A stretch of 7,710 nt of DNA from Holophagae bacterium (GTDB lineage: Bacteria; Acidobacteriota; Thermoanaerobaculia; Thermoanaerobaculales; Sulfomarinibacteraceae). Both the position numbers and the translations under genes were made by a program. A model generated the notes under the pieces. It did no database searches. It had not been told where the DNA came from and saw only the letters and a program-made list of their open reading frames with translations. The DNA lies in contig JAUWTC010000104.1 in NCBI GenBank assembly GCA_030609785.1, positions 1-7,710 on the forward strand. The letters are read 5' to 3'. Shown piece by piece: positions 5,511-7,710 of this stretch (its first letter is position 1; the number at the start of each line of letters is the position of its first letter).

Positions 5511-7611
5511 CAGAGCTGCACCGATTGGTGGCGGCTCGGCGAGCGTGCCCCTCTGTCCTCGGCTGCGGTTCTTCTCGGTCCCGTTGGTGTTGCTCATGGT
5601 CCTCCTCACGCTGCTCAGAGTGGTGTTCTGGGCGGTATTCCGCTCCAGCGCCGAGTCAGTCGCAGGTCTCGACCTGGCCCAGGCGTTCTACCTGGGCCTG
5701 AAGTTCGACCTTCGCCTGTGCCTGCTGCTTCTGTTGCCCGCGATCGCCCTGGCCGGGGTGTCGGCTCTCAACCCCGTCCGCAGCGTATGGGCGAGGCGAC
5801 TGTGGACTCATCACTTCACTCTGCTCGCCACCCTTCTGGTCGCGATCTACGCGGTTGATCTTGGCAACTACGCGTACCTGGGTGAGCGGATCGATGCCTC
5901 GTTCGTCCGTTATTTTCACAACCCCCTGATCTCGTTGCAGATGGTCTGGGAGACCTATCCGGTCGTGTGGGGTGCGGCTGGGGCGGCCGTGTTCGCACTG
6001 GTTTTTCGCCTGCTGATGCTTCGGCTGACACCAGAGGCGGCACCGGCTGTCGCACAGCCGAGCCGGCGTCGACGGACGATGGCGAGGGCGCTTGTCGTGT
6101 TCGCCACTGTCGCCTACGTCGCTGGTCTCTACGGGAAGATCTCGCACTATCCTTTACGCTGGAGCGACGCATTTTTCTCAGCCGAGCGATTCGTCTCGGA
6201 CGTCGCTCTCAACCCGATCCTGTTTTTCGTCGACACCATGAACACGGTTGAGCAGGAAGTGGAGTACGACCTCGAGGCAGTGAAGGCGGCGAATGCCCTG
6301 GTCGCGGACTATCTGGGGGTTAACGAGCCCAACCCTGAAAGCCTGTCGTTTGCACGCAGAGTCCGTCCGACGCCGCTCGGGCAGGGCCGGCCCAATGTGG
6401 TGCTGATTCTGGCCGAGTCATTTGGGGCTCACCATACCGGCGCCTTCGGCAACCCGCTGAACCCCTCTCCGAACTTCGATCGTTTGGCCTCGGACTCCAT
6501 GCTCTTCACCAACTTCTACACCCCCAGGCACGGAACTGCCCGGGCGGTATTCGCGACCCTTACGGGGATCCCCGACACCATCACCCACCGGACGGCCTCG
6601 CGCAATCCCCGCACGGTCACCCACCAGCTCGTTCTTTCGGCCCTCGAGGGATATGAGAAATACTACTTCCTCGGCGGCAGTGCCAATTGGGCCAACATCC
6701 GGGCCCTCTTCTCGCACAACCTCGACGACGTGACACTTATTGAGGAGGGTTCCTTCAAAGTGGCGCAAGCCGATGTTTGGGGCATCACCGACTACGACCT
6801 CTTCGAGGCTGCCAACGACATCATGTCCGAGGTGGAGGACAAACCGTTCTTCGCCTTCATCCACCTTTCCGGGAACCACCGCCCATACACCGTTCCGGAC
6901 GGATTTCCGGGCTTCGAGAAGGTCGACGTCGACGAGGCGCTGCTGCGCGAGAACGGGTTCGAGTCGGTCGAGGAGTTCAATTCTTTCCGGTTCCTCGATT
7001 TCGCCGTGGGCCACTACTTTGCCATCGCGCCCGACCAAGCCTACTTCGACAACACGCTCTTCTTCTTCCTCTCCGACAACGGCGCTGCCGGCCACAGCCC
7101 GCACATGCCGGCCTCGGAGGAGATCCACCGGCTCGGAATTCACCACGCGCCGCTCACCATTTACGGCCCCTCGTTCATTCCGGAAGGCCGGGTCATCGAC
7201 ACCCCTGCCACCCAGATGGATATTCTCCCGACCATTGCCGGCGCCCTCGGGATCTCGGCCGTCAATACGACCCTCGGTCATAACCTGCTCGACCCCCGTT
7301 TCGACGACCGCCGTTTCGCGTTCATCTACCGCAAGCGTGGGTCCGAGGGAGAAATCGGTCTTTTGGGAGATCAGTACCTGGCGCTGGTGAATCGGGATGG
7401 GTCCGATGCTCGTTTGCATTCGTTGAACTCGGCCGACCCCCGGGCCGATCTCGGGGACACTCTCCCGGATCAACTCCGGCAGATGACTGAACTCGGTCTC
7501 GGCCTGTATCACGTCTCCAAGTTCTTGCTCTACAACAACCAACCCTCCCGCTACGAGGATCTCGCCGTGGAATCCGCAGCTCCTGACACACCCGAGCAGG
7601 AAGGCAACTAG
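5497..7611 (+). CDS. LTA synthase-like / sulfatase-family membrane phosphotransferase
   Basis: A 704-residue multi-pass protein of the alkaline phosphatase superfamily (LtaS/MdoB type). About five hydrophobic helices (roughly 25-48, 72-90, 106-126, 150-175, 197-213) precede a periplasmic catalytic domain at about 298-585. Metal and catalytic landmarks: RPNVVLILAESFG with E307; HGTARAVFATLTG, where T347 fits the threonine nucleophile of LtaS; SGNHRPY with H461, like the LtaS His-Pro motif; FLSDNGA with D527; and IHHAPLTIYGP. The DN at 527-528, where LtaS has DH, is more sulfatase-like. Such enzymes transfer phosphoglycerol or phosphoethanolamine to glycans or lipids, or hydrolyse sulfate or phosphate esters; the substrate here is unknown. 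The GTG at 5497 was chosen because GAGG stands 4 nt before it and it overlaps the phosphatase gene by 14 bp; the GTG at 5545 is the alternative. Confidence 0.85.
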   Translation: MSRTDRAAPIGGGSASVPLCPRLRFFSVPLVLLMVLLTLLRVVFWAVFRSSAESVAGLDLAQAFYLGLKFDLRLCLLLLLPAIALAGVSALNPVRSVWARRLWTHHFTLLATLLVAIYAVDLGNYAYLGERIDASFVRYFHNPLISLQMVWETYPVVWGAAGAAVFALVFRLLMLRLTPEAAPAVAQPSRRRRTMARALVVFATVAYVAGLYGKISHYPLRWSDAFFSAERFVSDVALNPILFFVDTMNTVEQEVEYDLEAVKAANALVADYLGVNEPNPESLSFARRVRPTPLGQGRPNVVLILAESFGAHHTGAFGNPLNPSPNFDRLASDSMLFTNFYTPRHGTARAVFATLTGIPDTITHRTASRNPRTVTHQLVLSALEGYEKYYFLGGSANWANIRALFSHNLDDVTLIEEGSFKVAQADVWGITDYDLFEAANDIMSEVEDKPFFAFIHLSGNHRPYTVPDGFPGFEKVDVDEALLRENGFESVEEFNSFRFLDFAVGHYFAIAPDQAYFDNTLFFFLSDNGAAGHSPHMPASEEIHRLGIHHAPLTIYGPSFIPEGRVIDTPATQMDILPTIAGALGISAVNTTLGHNLLDPRFDDRRFAFIYRKRGSEGEIGLLGDQYLALVNRDGSDARLHSLNSADPRADLGDTLPDQLRQMTELGLGLYHVSKFLLYNNQPSRYEDLAVESAAPDTPEQEGN
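7598..7604 (+). promoter_or_regulatory. Ribosome binding site of the last, partial gene
   Basis: AGGAAGG lies 7 nt before the ATG at 7612, inside the last codons of the preceding gene. The stop and the next start are directly adjacent (TAGATG), supporting a real gene start and coupled translation. Confidence 0.7.
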
Positions 7612-7710
7612 ATGCATTTCCTCCGAAAGCCGCGCTCGTTGAAGCAGACGGCGGGCCTCTGGCTCACAAGTCTGGCAGTACTCGCACTGACCGCGGGCCT
7701 CGTGGTGCTG
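7612..7710 (+). CDS. N-terminus of an unidentified membrane or exported protein (cut by window end)
   Basis: Thirty-three codons are visible and the frame is open to the edge. The start MHFLRKPRSLKQTAG is strongly positive and is followed by a hydrophobic stretch beginning LWLTSLAVLALTAGLVVL, so it is either the first transmembrane helix of a membrane protein or a signal anchor. The good ribosome binding site and the direct join to the preceding stop make it the fifth gene of the operon. Not enough is present to name it; the setting suggests an envelope function. Confidence 0.7.
   Translation, partial: MHFLRKPRSLKQTAGLWLTSLAVLALTAGLVVL

Noticed and set aside
6418..7617. 399-codon minus-strand open frame
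   Set aside because: Antisense to the catalytic domain of the sulfatase-like gene, whose motifs are plainly on the plus strand.

Overview
The window looks like a piece of a chromosome from a GC-rich Gram-negative bacterium. The clearest evidence is a complete gene for LptD, the outer-membrane translocon for lipopolysaccharide, next to two membrane-anchored, envelope-type enzymes. The phylum cannot be fixed from this sequence alone. An Acidobacteriota-like or deltaproteobacterial-type lineage is a guess from general style (high GC, frequent GTG starts, at least one promoter that looks leaderless).

Left part (1-1264): no convincing protein gene. It holds two copies of the same roughly 260-280 nt element in opposite orientation, copy A at about 94-352 on the plus strand and copy B at about 878-1160 on the minus strand. 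They are separated by about 525 bases with no recognisable gene, which include a perfect 18-bp tandem duplication. Aligned by eye, the copies share a series of hairpins in the same order. Two of these stems carry compensatory changes on both arms, so base pairing was kept while sequence changed. This is the most interesting signal here: a structured RNA or a hairpin-rich non-autonomous mobile element that I do not recognise.

Middle (1265-1617): a small minus-strand gene encodes an 85-residue protein with an H-x3-C-x2-C motif like zinc-binding anti-sigma factors. It is divergent from the main operon. The 95-bp gap between them carries an inverted repeat whose arms each contain a TACAAT box pointing outwards.

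Right part (1618-7710): a tightly packed plus-strand operon. The order is a thiolase, then lptD (6-bp gap), a membrane-anchored Cys-based phosphatase (23-bp gap, with its own apparent promoter), a multi-pass sulfatase/LTA-synthase-like phosphotransferase (14-bp overlap), and the first 33 codons of a further membrane or exported protein directly after the preceding stop. The last four genes read as an envelope set: LPS insertion by LptD, a phosphatase probably facing the periplasm, and a periplasmic alkaline-phosphatase-superfamily enzyme that could transfer or remove a head group on a lipid or glycan. The thiolase is probably co-transcribed for historical or metabolic reasons that the sequence does not reveal.
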